From Nocardia terpenica (GTDB lineage Bacteria; Actinomycetota; Actinomycetes; Mycobacteriales; Mycobacteriaceae): a stretch of 64,000 nucleotides of DNA. Below the pieces are notes generated by a model. The model was not told the DNA's origin, made no database searches, and saw only the letters and a program-made list of their open reading frames with translations. Position numbers and translations under genes: made by a program. Shown here one piece after another: positions 51,718 through 60,440 of the stretch. Position 1 is the stretch's first letter. Every line of letters starts with the position of its first letter. The stretch lies in the NCBI RefSeq assembly GCF_013186535.1, contig NZ_JABMCZ010000001.1:1-64000 (forward strand), read 5' to 3'.

Positions 51718-52085
51718 GGTTCCGGCCAAAAGCACGCCGGAACCACTGGATGTGCCCGCCGGAACCATTGGACGTGCACGCCGGAACCTGCCCGGGTGGC
51801 TCGACGCCCCGGCCAACGAGCCACCCGAGCCAGCCCCTACCAGCCCGACTCGCCAGGTCGTGGTCCTGGCGTGCCAATCCTCTGGTCCTGGCGTGCCGAC
51901 CCTTTGGTCCTGGCGTGCCAATCCTCTGGTCCTGGCGTGCCGACCCTTTGATCCTGGCGTGCCGATCCCTTGGTCCCGGTGTGCCGATCCCTTGGTCCTG
52001 GCGTGCCGATCCCTTGGTCCTGGCGTGCCGACCCCCTGATCCCAGCGTGCCAACCCCTGATCCCGGCGTGCTTTTGGCCGGGATC
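51718..52085. repeat. head-and-tail palindromic repeat, locus 11: two heads with tails facing each other
   Basis: Head 1 (51718-51744, plus; arms GGTTCCGGC/GCCGGAACC) starts 5 nt after the glpD stop and has two tail units ending in GCCGGAACC near 51770 and 51788. Head 2 (52059-52085, minus; GATCCCGGC/GCCGGGATC) starts 8 nt after the stop of the small secreted-protein gene. It has about nine 20-22 bp tail units to its left (51858-52058; GGTCCTGGCGTGCC type). This fills the convergent gap. Confidence 0.9.
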
Positions 52086-52093
52086 ACGCCCGC

Positions 52094-52321
52094 CTAGTTC
52101 GACAGGTACAGGTAGAACAGGCCGTCGCCGCCCTGGCGGCAGTCCCAGTGGGTCCACTTGTCGTTGTCGCGGTCGACCTGGACTTCGGGGCCGTCGGCCT
52201 GGCAGGCGGCGAGGGTGGCGTAGTTGCCCTCGACCTGGATCTCGTCGGCGGCGGCCAGGCCGGTGCCGACGGTGAGGACGCCCAGGGCGATGGCGCCGGC
52301 GGCGAAAACGGTCTTGATCAT
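52094..52321 (-). CDS. small secreted protein
   Basis: The 75-residue precursor has a clear signal peptide (IKTVFAAGAIALGVLTVGTG, likely cut after LAAA). The mature part is about 50 residues with two cysteines (LAACQADG and WDCRQGG) that could form a disulfide, and several aromatic residues (WTHWD and LFYLYLSN). I do not recognise the family. The ATG at 52321 is preceded by a GAGGAG-like sequence. Confidence 0.72.
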   Translation of the reverse strand: MIKTVFAAGAIALGVLTVGTGLAAADEIQVEGNYATLAACQADGPEVQVDRDNDKWTHWDCRQGGDGLFYLYLSN

Positions 52322-52387
52322 CTGGATTTCTCCTCTCGCGATGGCGCGAATGTCCGCGCCGGAGAAAGGAAACCAAGCGCAGTATGA

Positions 52388-53014
52388 CTATTTCGTGACC
52401 GTGTGCGGCGCCCGATCGGCACCGGTTTCGACGCCCGCCGCCCACGCGGTCAGCGACCCGAGGTAGCGGCGCACCAGGTCGTCCGGATACCGGTCCGGGT
52501 CGTCGAGATGCAGCCGGGCCAATTCCTCCATGGCGGCCAACAGGATTCGCTGCGTCGGGCCGTCGGGATCGATCGGCACGCCGAGCACGCGCGACAGCTG
52601 CCGCGCCCCGATCGAGCGGGCGTAGGCCCGGCCGACCTCGATCCGCTCGCGCAACTGCGGCGGCGCCCCGTCCGGCGGGCGCAGGATGATCCGCCAACTG
52701 TCCGGGGCCGCATGCAGATACGCCAGGATCCCGGCGCTCATCGCGGCGGGATCGTCGAACTCGGGCCCGGCCACACCGGCCATCCCCGCGGCGGCGACCG
52801 CCGATTCGCGATCCAGCAGCGCGGTGATCAGCCCCGCGAGATCGACGAACTGCTGATAGACGACGGTGCGGGTGACCCCCGCGCAGCGCGCCACCCGGTC
52901 GATGGTCACGCCGCCGAACCCCTCGGCGGCGACGATCTCGCGCGCCACATCCAGCAGCTGCGTCCTGCGGTCGGCGCCGGACATGCGCCGTCGGCCGGTG
53001 GATTGCTCGGTCAC
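52388..53014 (-). CDS. TetR family regulator, co-transcribed with the FAD oxidoreductase
   Basis: The 208-residue protein has a TetR HTH at about residues 15-60 (IVAAEGFGGVTIDRVARCAG then VTRTVVYQQFVDLAGL). The GTG at 53014 overlaps the stop of the upstream oxidoreductase gene, so translation is coupled. An ATG at 52984 is the alternative. A 19-bp palindrome in front of the operon is a good candidate operator. Confidence 0.87.
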   Translation of the reverse strand: MTEQSTGRRRMSGADRRTQLLDVAREIVAAEGFGGVTIDRVARCAGVTRTVVYQQFVDLAGLITALLDRESAVAAAGMAGVAGPEFDDPAAMSAGILAYLHAAPDSWRIILRPPDGAPPQLRERIEVGRAYARSIGARQLSRVLGVPIDPDGPTQRILLAAMEELARLHLDDPDRYPDDLVRRYLGSLTAWAAGVETGADRAPHTVTK

Positions 53015-54375
53015 GTTCCCGACGGTAGCGCGAGCAGCAGCTCCACCGCGGCGGCCGCGCTCTGCACGGCGCTCTCCATCGTGGCCGACCAGTCGGTGGC
53101 GGTCCAGTCTCCGGCCAGCGCCAGCGTCGGCACCGAGGTGCGCTGCGCGGGCCGCAGCCCGTGCGTGCCGACCACCTGGGAGAAGGTGGCCTTCGGCATC
53201 CGGACAACCTGCGCCGCAACCACATTCGCCTTCGCCGCGGCCGGGTAGTAGCGGCGCAGCAGGGCCGTCTGCTCGGTCACGATCTCGTCGGTGGTCCGGT
53301 GGATCTGGCGGTAGGCCCCGCTGGTGGTCAGGCAGTACAGCCAGCCGCGCTCGGTCGGCCGCCCGTGCATGCGCTGCCGATCGAAGACCTCGTCGATGAC
53401 GCCGGTGCCGCCGATCAGTGCCTCGCAGGCGTTCTCGGTGCCCAGCGGTCGATCCAGGTACAGATTGGTGCTGACGATCGGCGTGCACCCCAATTTGTCC
53501 GCGGCGGAATAGATGTCGGAATGCTCGGGCAGATCGTCGAGCAGCCCGCCGACGGCCGAGTTGGGCACCGCGCAGATCGCCGCGTCGGCCGGGAGCACGG
53601 TCCCGTCCGCCAGCGTCACCCCGGTGACCCGGCCGTCGGCGATGTCGATCCGCCGGGCGATGCTGCGGTAGCGCACCTCGACCCCGTGGCGCGCGAACAC
53701 CTCCAGCGCGCCGGTGACGAACAGGGTGTCGAGATCGACGGTCGGATAGCCGATGGTGACCGGTACCCGATGCCGCAGGCCGAGGCGGATCCCGGTCGCC
53801 AGCACATCCGCGAACACCTTCGCCGACTCCTGCTGCACCGGTTCGGCGGCGATGCCGAGAGCCAGCCAGTCCCACAGGGCTTCGCGCGCGGTGGCGGGCA
53901 TGCCGATCCGCTGGAACCACTGCTCGGTGGTGAGATCCGCCAGATCCGCGGGCTGGCGCAGGCATTCGCGGGCCAGCCGCAGCGTGGCCCGAGCGGCGCG
54001 CAGCCGGTCCGGCAGGCCCGCGTCGGGATGCGCGCCGAGCAGGGTCTTCAGCGCCGCCGGGCCCGCGGTCACCAGCGTCGCGGTGCGGCCGCCGGGCCAG
54101 CGCAGGGTGCCGCGATTCGGGAAGGCGACGAAGCGCCGGGTACCGACGCTGTCCAGGTAGCGGAACAGCTGGTGGTAGCCGCTGGCGATCACGTGCTGGC
54201 CGTTGTCGGGAACATCGCCCAGCGCCGCCACCCGCATCGCGTGGGTGCGCCCGCCGAGCCGCCCGCGGCGTTCGAGCAGGGTGACCTGCTTACCGGCCTC
54301 GGCGAGCCAGACGGCGGAGGCGAGCCCGGCCAGGCCACCTCCGATGACCACGTACCGGCGTGGGTCCGCACCCAT
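53011..54375 (-). CDS. FAD-dependent amine oxidase/desaturase family protein (HpnE or phytoene-desaturase-like)
   Basis: The 454-residue flavoprotein has the dinucleotide motif YVVIGGGLAGLASAVWLAEAG with LERRGRLGGRTHA, and a C-terminal LALAGDWTATDWSATMESAVQSA block. This is the pattern of squalene-associated HpnE and carotenoid desaturases. No other hopanoid or carotenoid gene is in the window, so the substrate is open. AGGAGG precedes the ATG at 54375. A GTG at 54390 is in frame. The TetR gene follows with a 4-base overlap. Confidence 0.82.
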   Translation of the reverse strand: MGADPRRYVVIGGGLAGLASAVWLAEAGKQVTLLERRGRLGGRTHAMRVAALGDVPDNGQHVIASGYHQLFRYLDSVGTRRFVAFPNRGTLRWPGGRTATLVTAGPAALKTLLGAHPDAGLPDRLRAARATLRLARECLRQPADLADLTTEQWFQRIGMPATAREALWDWLALGIAAEPVQQESAKVFADVLATGIRLGLRHRVPVTIGYPTVDLDTLFVTGALEVFARHGVEVRYRSIARRIDIADGRVTGVTLADGTVLPADAAICAVPNSAVGGLLDDLPEHSDIYSAADKLGCTPIVSTNLYLDRPLGTENACEALIGGTGVIDEVFDRQRMHGRPTERGWLYCLTTSGAYRQIHRTTDEIVTEQTALLRRYYPAAAKANVVAAQVVRMPKATFSQVVGTHGLRPAQRTSVPTLALAGDWTATDWSATMESAVQSAAAAVELLLALPSGT

Positions 54376-54392
54376 GGCGGTCCTCCTCACTC

Positions 54393-54411
54393 AACTTACA
54401 ATTTGTAAGTT
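54393..54411. promoter_or_regulatory. 19-bp perfect palindromic operator of the oxidoreductase-TetR operon
   Basis: AACTTACAATTTGTAAGTT has two 9-bp perfect arms around one T, just 18 bp before the oxidoreductase start. The TetR encoded downstream in the same operon is the likely binder, so autorepression is expected. Confidence 0.75.
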
Positions 54412-54460
54412 AAGCGCGAGTCGCGGTGCGCGGTCAAGGGATTCGGCGTGCGGATCGTCG

Positions 54461-54637
54461 TCAGCGCGGCGCGGTGACCGGCGGTCGCGGCGTGGGAACG
54501 GGAACCGCACTGCTCGATCCGGTCTGCTGCAGCAGCAGATAGGTGAACACGATGGTGGCCGCGGTGGCCACCGACGCAACGAGCAGTTGCGCGGCAATTC
54601 GCGCGCGGCGCCGCGGCCTTGTCGTCGCGATAATCAT
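54461..54637 (-). CDS. 58-residue single-pass membrane protein
   Basis: The short frame starts ATG at 54637 and reads MIIATTRPRRRARIAAQLLV, then a hydrophobic stretch (ASVATAATIVFTYLLLQQTG). It closes with a Pro/Val-rich tail (AVPVPTPRPPVTAPR). A basic N-terminus, one helix and a Pro-rich outer tail make a plausible small membrane protein. No family is recognised. Support is the composition, the clean ATG and the fact that it fills an otherwise empty gap. Confidence 0.5.
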   Translation of the reverse strand: MIIATTRPRRRARIAAQLLVASVATAATIVFTYLLLQQTGSSSAVPVPTPRPPVTAPR

Positions 54638-54738
54638 TTGCCTGGTTTCCTGTCGAGCCGCGAAGGGTGTCGCAGAGATGGTCGCGGTTCATGCTCACGG
54701 CGTTAGCAATTGAGTGGCAAATGACACGTTCGGGCCGG

Positions 54739-55503
54739 TCAGGCGGGTGGCGGCTGGCAGCGCGGGCAGAAGTAGATGCCGCGCTCGGCCCGGGTCGCGG
54801 TGTCGTCGGCGAGCAGGTGGACGACGATGCCGTTGCCGCAGCGGCGGCAGGGCTGCCGCTGCCGCCCGTAGGCGAGCGTGCGCCACGGTGGCCGGTAGGC
54901 CGCCTGCTCCAGCACGCGATGCGCCTCGTCGACGAGCCCCGACAGATCCTCGATCGCGCCGACGGGCGTGGCCGGATGAACGCGCCGCCGATAGCAGATC
55001 TCGCTGCGATAGATATTGCCGATGCCCGCCAGATTGCGCTGGTCGAGCAGGGCCAGGCCGATGGGCTGGTCCGGATGTTCGGCCAGGCGGCGGGTCGCCT
55101 CGGCCGCATCCCAATTCGGGCCGAGCAGATCCGGGCCGAGATGATCGATGGCGGTGTGTTCGTCGGCGCGACGCAGCACCTCCACCAGGCCCAGCGAGAA
55201 TCCGACCGCCTCGGCGTCGGCGGTGGCCAGCACCAGCCGCGCGGTGAAGCCGGGCTTGGACCAGCGCTCGCCGGGCCGGTGCACCCGCCACGAGCCCTCC
55301 ATCTTCAGGTGGGTGTGGATGCTGACGGCCGGGGTGCGGACGAACAGGTGCTTGCCGTAGGTGCCGACGCTCTCGACCGGTTGCCCGCTCAGATCCAGCG
55401 TGGCGTAGCGCGGTACTCGGAAGTCGGTGCGCGTCAACGTCTTCCCGGCCAGGGCCGAGCGCAGCCGGGCGGCGGTCAGATAGACGGAGTCACCCTCGGG
55501 CAC
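54739..55503 (-). CDS. nei: DNA glycosylase/AP lyase of the Fpg/Nei family
   Basis: The 254-residue enzyme removes oxidised bases. It starts with the catalytic PEGDSVY (the Pro after the initiator is the nucleophile; Glu is general acid). Other blocks are KHLFVRT, THLKMEGSW, LAGIGNIYRSEICY (H2TH) and a C-terminal zinc finger (PCRRCGNG...YFCPRCQ). GTG at 55503 is the expected start. It lies 12 bp after lhr, as in mycobacteria. Confidence 0.93.
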   Translation of the reverse strand: MPEGDSVYLTAARLRSALAGKTLTRTDFRVPRYATLDLSGQPVESVGTYGKHLFVRTPAVSIHTHLKMEGSWRVHRPGERWSKPGFTARLVLATADAEAVGFSLGLVEVLRRADEHTAIDHLGPDLLGPNWDAAEATRRLAEHPDQPIGLALLDQRNLAGIGNIYRSEICYRRRVHPATPVGAIEDLSGLVDEAHRVLEQAAYRPPWRTLAYGRQRQPCRRCGNGIVVHLLADDTATRAERGIYFCPRCQPPPA

Positions 55504-55515
55504 GGCCGCCTCGCG

Positions 55516-58500
55516 TCACGGGGTTCTCCGGAGCCGGAAGCCGCGCGGGGTCGGGGCGAAGCCCGCCTCGGTGAGGAAGGCGGCGAAGGTGTTGCCGTGC
55601 ACCGATTCTCCGTCGACCCGATCGATGACCAGCGAGTCGACGCGCCGGTCGTGGACCAGGGCCGCGAGCGCGGTGGCGGCCCTGGTGCGCGCCTGCGGGT
55701 CCTCGGTGAAGGTGAGCAGGGTCTTGCCGCCCCGCTCCAGGTACAGGGTGAGCTCGCCGTCGATCAGCACGACCAGCGCGCCCGCCTTGCGCCCCGGGCG
55801 GTGCCCGGCGCCCTCGCCCGCGTTCTTGGGCCACGGCAGCGCCGCGCCGTACGGATTCGCCGGATCGCAGGCGGCCAGCGTGACGGCGGTGCCCGGGGTG
55901 CGGTCGGGGCGGTCCGTCTCGAACGACCGCAGCCGGTCCACCACGTCGGTGGTGGAGAACTGCGCGCCGCCCAGCGAGTCCACGAAATAGCCGCGGCGGC
56001 ACCGCCCGCGATCCTCGAACTCGGTGAGCACCCGGTACATGAGCGCGAACCCGCCCGGCACGCCCTCGCCCTGCACCGAGCCGCGGGTGAGCACGCCGTA
56101 GCGCTCCAGCAGCAGATCGGCGGTGGCGTGCGCGCGAATCGTGGTGTCCGACACCCGATCCGGCAGCAGCGACCAGCGCCCGGCGACGGTCGGCGGCCCG
56201 CTTCGGGTGGGCATGTTCGGCCGCGGCAGATACATGCGCCCGCGCGGGGTCCGGCGCGGCGTGCGATGCGCGGTGGTGGTGCGGGTGGTGCCGGACAGCA
56301 GTGCCCGCACCGGCGCGAAGGTATCCCCGGCGACATGCCCGGCCCACACCAGTTCCCAGAGCGCCGACGCCACCGCCGCATCGTCGAGCAAACCTGTGGC
56401 ATCGGATAATTGGCGGAAGAAGTAGGCCCCGCCGACGGACGGCACCACGTGCAGCGGAGTCGGCTCGCTTTCGGATGACGACTTCGAATCGGCTTGTGCC
56501 GCATGAAGTTCGGTGCCGGATGAGGAACTGAACGGCCCGTCGGCACCGGCTGCATTCGGCGCCGGGGACCGCGCCTCCGAACCGTCGGCGCTGCGGTTCG
56601 TCCGGTTCGGTCGCGTGCCTGCGGTCGGATTACCTTCCGGCCCAGTCGATTCCGGCACCAAGGTAGCTCCCAGGGCCAATAACAACTGGATCTGAGTCTC
56701 GGTGAAATCGATGTCGTCGGGCGGGGGGAGGGTGAATCCGGCCTGGTCGGCGAGGTGCAGGGCGATCCAGCCGTCCTTGGCGGTGATCGCGCCGTGCCCG
56801 GACCAGATGACCTCGCCGGTGGCCATGAGCTCGTCGAGCATGGCGGGGGAGTAGTCGCGCACCCGGGACGGCAGGATGAGCGACTCCCAGGCCGAGGCCG
56901 GAATCGGCACGCCCGCAAGCTGTTCCACCACCGCCGCGACCCCGTCCACCCCGCGCAGCTCGCCGGTGCCGACGTGCTGCCAGGCGGGCAGGAAGCGGGC
57001 GAAGGCCGCGGTCGCGACCGGTTCGACCTCCTTGCGGGCCGCCGCCAGCGACCGCCGCCGCAGCCGCCGCAACACCTCGGCATCGCACCATTCCGCGCCC
57101 GCAGAGCCGGGCGTGAATTCGCCCTCCACCACGCGCTTCTCACCGGCCAGCCGGTGCAGCGCGGTGGCCACCACGGCCGGGCCGAGCCCGAACCGACGCG
57201 CCGCGGCATCCAGCGTGAAGGGCCCGTGCGTGCGGGCATAGCGGCCGACGAGGTCGCCCAGCGGGTCGGCCACCGGCTCGATGAAGGCGGCCGGGGTGCC
57301 GATCGGCAGCGGCACCCCGAGCGCGTCGCGCAGCCGGGACGCGTCCTCCACGGCCACCCACCACTGCCGCCCGGCGAACGAAACCTCCAGGGCGCGACGG
57401 GCCTTCGCCAGCTCGGCGAACCAGGGCGCGGGGTCGCCCTGGCTGCGCAGCGCCGCCTCCTCGGGGGTGAGCGGGCCGAGCAGCCGCAGCAGGTCGGCGA
57501 GCGCCTCGGCGTCGCGGGCCTGCCGCTCGGGCGTGAGCCGCTGCAGTTCCCGCCCGGTCTGCGCGATGACCTCGGCGTCCAGCAGCTCGCGCAGCTCCAC
57601 CCGGCCGAGCAGCTCGGCGAGCAGCCCGGCGTCCAGCGACAGCGCGGCGGCCCGGCGTTCGGCCAGCGGGCTGTCGCCCTCGTAGATGAACTGGCCGATG
57701 TAGTCGAACAGCAGCGTGTTCGCGAACGGGGACGGCGCGGCGGTCTCCACCTCGACCAGCCGTAGCTTGCGGCGCGCGACCCCGGACAGCAGCTCCCGCA
57801 GCGCGGGCAGGTCGTACACGTCCTGCAGGCATTCGCGCACGGTCTCGAGCAGCATCGGGAAATCGGGGAATTTGCGTGCCACGTCCAGCAATTGGGCCGC
57901 GCGCTGACGCTGCTGCCACAGCGGCGCCCGCCGCCCCGGATCGCGGCGGGGCAGCAGCAGCGCCCGCGCCGAGCATTCCCGGAACCGCGACGCGAACAGC
58001 GCCGACCCGCCGACCTGCTCGGTGACCACCTCGTCGATCTCGTCGGGTTCGAAGACGAACAGCTCCGCGCCCGGCGGATCGTCGGTGGTGTCGGGCAGGC
58101 GCACCACGATGCCGTCGTCGGCGGCGGTGGGCGCGGCGTCCACCCCGAACCGCTCGCGCAGGCGCGCGCCGATGGCCAGCGCCCACGGCGCGTGCACCGG
58201 AAGACCGTACGGCGAGTGCAGGATCAGCCGCCAGTCGCCGATCTCGTCGCGGAAACGCTCCACCAGCAGCGTGCGGTCGGTGGGCAGGTGTCCGGTGGCC
58301 TGGCGCTGATCGGCCAGCAACGACACCAGGTTCGCGGTCGCGAAGTCGTCCAGGCCCGCCTCGTGCGCCGCCCGCTCGAGATCGGCCGCCGCGCCGCGCT
58401 CGACGGCCTGGCCGGTGGTGCGGATGAATTCGCCCAGGGCCGCGCCCAATTCGGCCGGGCGGCCCAGCAGGTCGCCGTGCCAGAAGGGGAGTCGGCCCGG

Positions 58501-60246
58501 CAGGCCGAAGGCGGGGGTGACCAGGACCCGGTCGTGGGTGATCTCCTCGATGCGCCAGCTGGTGGCGCCGAGCGCGAACACATCGCCGACCCGCGACTCG
58601 TAGACCATCTCCTCGTCGAGTTCGCCGACGCGCGAGGCGCGTTCGCCGACCATGTACACCGGGAACAGGCCGCGGTCGGGAATCGCCCCGCCGGAGGTGA
58701 CCGCGAGCCGCTGCGCGCCCGGCCGCCCGGTGAGCGTGCCCGCGTCGCGGTCCCACACCACGCGCGGGCGCAGCTCGGAGAACTCGTCGGAGGGGTAGCG
58801 GCCCGACAGCAGGTCCAGCACGGACTCGTAGGCCGAGCGCGGCAGCGACGCGTAACTGCCGGTGGTGCGGACGATGTCGAACCAGGCGTCGACATCGATC
58901 GGCTCCAGCGCGCAGGCGGCCACGGTCTGCTGGGCCAGGATGTCTAGCGGATGCGCGGGGATCTTCAGCTCCTCGATGCGGCCCTCCGTCATCCGCCGGG
59001 AGGCGACCGCGCAGTGGATGACGTCGGTGCGATGCTTGGGAAAGATGACCCCGCGCGAGATCTCACCCACCTGATGCCCGGCCCGGCCGATGCGCTGCAG
59101 CCCGCTGGCCACCGACGGCGGCGCCTCCACCTGCACCACCAGATCGACCGCGCCCATATCGATGCCGAGCTCCAGGCTGCTGGTCGCCACCACGCAGCGC
59201 AACCGGCCGCTCTTGAGGTCGTCCTCGATGACGGCGCGCTGCTCCTTGCTCACCGAGCCGTGATGGGCGCGCGCCAACAGCGATGAGCCGCCGTGCGATA
59301 CGTCGTGCGGCAGGCCCAGCTGGGTCGGATTCTCGTGCCGGATCTCCTGCGGGTCGCCGAGCCGGGCGGCGTACGCCTCGTTCAGCCGGGCGGTGAGGCG
59401 CTCGGACAGGCGGCGGGAATTGGCGAACACGATGGAGGATCGGTGGCCCAGCACCAGGTCCACGATCGCCTCGTCGACGTGCGGCCAGATGGAGCCGGGC
59501 CGGTCGTCGGAATCCGATGGCAGCTCGGTCATGTCGGCCACCGGCACCCGCACCGACAGGTCGAAGGTCTTGGGCGCGGGCGGGGACACGATGGTGATGG
59601 GGGCCGCGCCCACCAGGAACCGGCCCACCTCCTCCGGCGGCCGCACCGTGGCCGACAACCCGATGCGCTGCGCGGGCCGCTCGGTGAACAGGTCCAGCCG
59701 GGCCAGCGAAAGCGCCAGGTGGGCACCGCGTTTGGACCCGGCGATGGCGTGCACCTCGTCGACGATGACGGTGCCGACCTCGCTCAGCGTCTCGCGGGCG
59801 CCGGAAGTCAGCATGAGATACAGCGATTCGGGCGTGGTGATGAGGATGTCGGGCGGCGTGCGCTGCAGGGCCCGCCGCCCGGCCGCGCTGGTGTCGCCCG
59901 ACCGCACCCCGACGCTGATCTCCGGCGCGGGCAGCCCGAGCCGCTTCGCCGTCTGCGTGACACCGACCAGCGGGGCCCGCAGATTGCGCTCCACATCCAC
60001 CGCGAGCGCCTTCAGCGGCGAAATATAGAGCACCGCAGTTTTGCGCGGCGCCTGCGACGGTTCCCGCGCGGCCAGCCGATCGATCGCCCAGAGGAAGGCA
60101 GACAGCGTCTTTCCCGAACCGGTCGGCGCGACGACCAGCGTGTGCTGCCCATCGGCGATCGCCTTCCACGCGCCCAGCTGAGCGGCCGTCGGCGCGGGAA
60201 ACGCACCGTCGAACCACTCGCGGGTGGGGCGGGAGAACTGATCCAC
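55516..60246 (-). CDS. lhr: Lhr-type ATP-dependent DNA/RNA helicase
   Basis: The 1576-residue SF2 helicase is involved in DNA damage response. Motif I is APTGSGKTLSAFLW (about residues 43-56), motif II DEVHAI, motif III SATVRPPEE, and motifs IV-VI include HHGSVSKEQR, TSSLELGIDMG and QRIGRAGHQVG. A long C-terminal Lhr-specific part follows. Between about residues 1200 and 1265 (56458-56660) there is a Ser/Ala/Asn-rich low-complexity insert of lower GC that breaks the C-terminal domain. GTG at 60246 gives MDQFSRPTREWFDGAF. Confidence 0.94.
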   Translation of the reverse strand: MDQFSRPTREWFDGAFPAPTAAQLGAWKAIADGQHTLVVAPTGSGKTLSAFLWAIDRLAAREPSQAPRKTAVLYISPLKALAVDVERNLRAPLVGVTQTAKRLGLPAPEISVGVRSGDTSAAGRRALQRTPPDILITTPESLYLMLTSGARETLSEVGTVIVDEVHAIAGSKRGAHLALSLARLDLFTERPAQRIGLSATVRPPEEVGRFLVGAAPITIVSPPAPKTFDLSVRVPVADMTELPSDSDDRPGSIWPHVDEAIVDLVLGHRSSIVFANSRRLSERLTARLNEAYAARLGDPQEIRHENPTQLGLPHDVSHGGSSLLARAHHGSVSKEQRAVIEDDLKSGRLRCVVATSSLELGIDMGAVDLVVQVEAPPSVASGLQRIGRAGHQVGEISRGVIFPKHRTDVIHCAVASRRMTEGRIEELKIPAHPLDILAQQTVAACALEPIDVDAWFDIVRTTGSYASLPRSAYESVLDLLSGRYPSDEFSELRPRVVWDRDAGTLTGRPGAQRLAVTSGGAIPDRGLFPVYMVGERASRVGELDEEMVYESRVGDVFALGATSWRIEEITHDRVLVTPAFGLPGRLPFWHGDLLGRPAELGAALGEFIRTTGQAVERGAAADLERAAHEAGLDDFATANLVSLLADQRQATGHLPTDRTLLVERFRDEIGDWRLILHSPYGLPVHAPWALAIGARLRERFGVDAAPTAADDGIVVRLPDTTDDPPGAELFVFEPDEIDEVVTEQVGGSALFASRFRECSARALLLPRRDPGRRAPLWQQRQRAAQLLDVARKFPDFPMLLETVRECLQDVYDLPALRELLSGVARRKLRLVEVETAAPSPFANTLLFDYIGQFIYEGDSPLAERRAAALSLDAGLLAELLGRVELRELLDAEVIAQTGRELQRLTPERQARDAEALADLLRLLGPLTPEEAALRSQGDPAPWFAELAKARRALEVSFAGRQWWVAVEDASRLRDALGVPLPIGTPAAFIEPVADPLGDLVGRYARTHGPFTLDAAARRFGLGPAVVATALHRLAGEKRVVEGEFTPGSAGAEWCDAEVLRRLRRRSLAAARKEVEPVATAAFARFLPAWQHVGTGELRGVDGVAAVVEQLAGVPIPASAWESLILPSRVRDYSPAMLDELMATGEVIWSGHGAITAKDGWIALHLADQAGFTLPPPDDIDFTETQIQLLLALGATLVPESTGPEGNPTAGTRPNRTNRSADGSEARSPAPNAAGADGPFSSSSGTELHAAQADSKSSSESEPTPLHVVPSVGGAYFFRQLSDATGLLDDAAVASALWELVWAGHVAGDTFAPVRALLSGTTRTTTAHRTPRRTPRGRMYLPRPNMPTRSGPPTVAGRWSLLPDRVSDTTIRAHATADLLLERYGVLTRGSVQGEGVPGGFALMYRVLTEFEDRGRCRRGYFVDSLGGAQFSTTDVVDRLRSFETDRPDRTPGTAVTLAACDPANPYGAALPWPKNAGEGAGHRPGRKAGALVVLIDGELTLYLERGGKTLLTFTEDPQARTRAATALAALVHDRRVDSLVIDRVDGESVHGNTFAAFLTEAGFAPTPRGFRLRRTP

Positions 60247-60440
60247 GACCCCCAGTCTGCACCCGCCCACCGACAGGTTCACCGCCGCCGCGATCCGGGC
60301 GGACGGCGGGCGCGATGCTACGCCGCGGCAACCGCGCGGGGAGCGAGCCTCGGGGCCGCGAACGACCGAGCGGAGCGAGGCCATCAAACACCGCGCAATC
60401 GCGGCACGGTATGCCGCGCATCGCCGTAGGCTTCCATACC

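Noticed and set aside
5536..52085. Insertion sequences as the source of the repeats
   Set aside because: No transposase gene or fragment, and no classic terminal repeats around a coding body, were seen anywhere in the window. A transposase acting in trans from elsewhere remains possible.
49934..52087. 717-codon minus-strand frame opposite glpD that runs into the repeat array
   Set aside because: The N-terminal part is translated tandem repeat and the rest mirrors glpD. There is no ribosome binding site and no domain.
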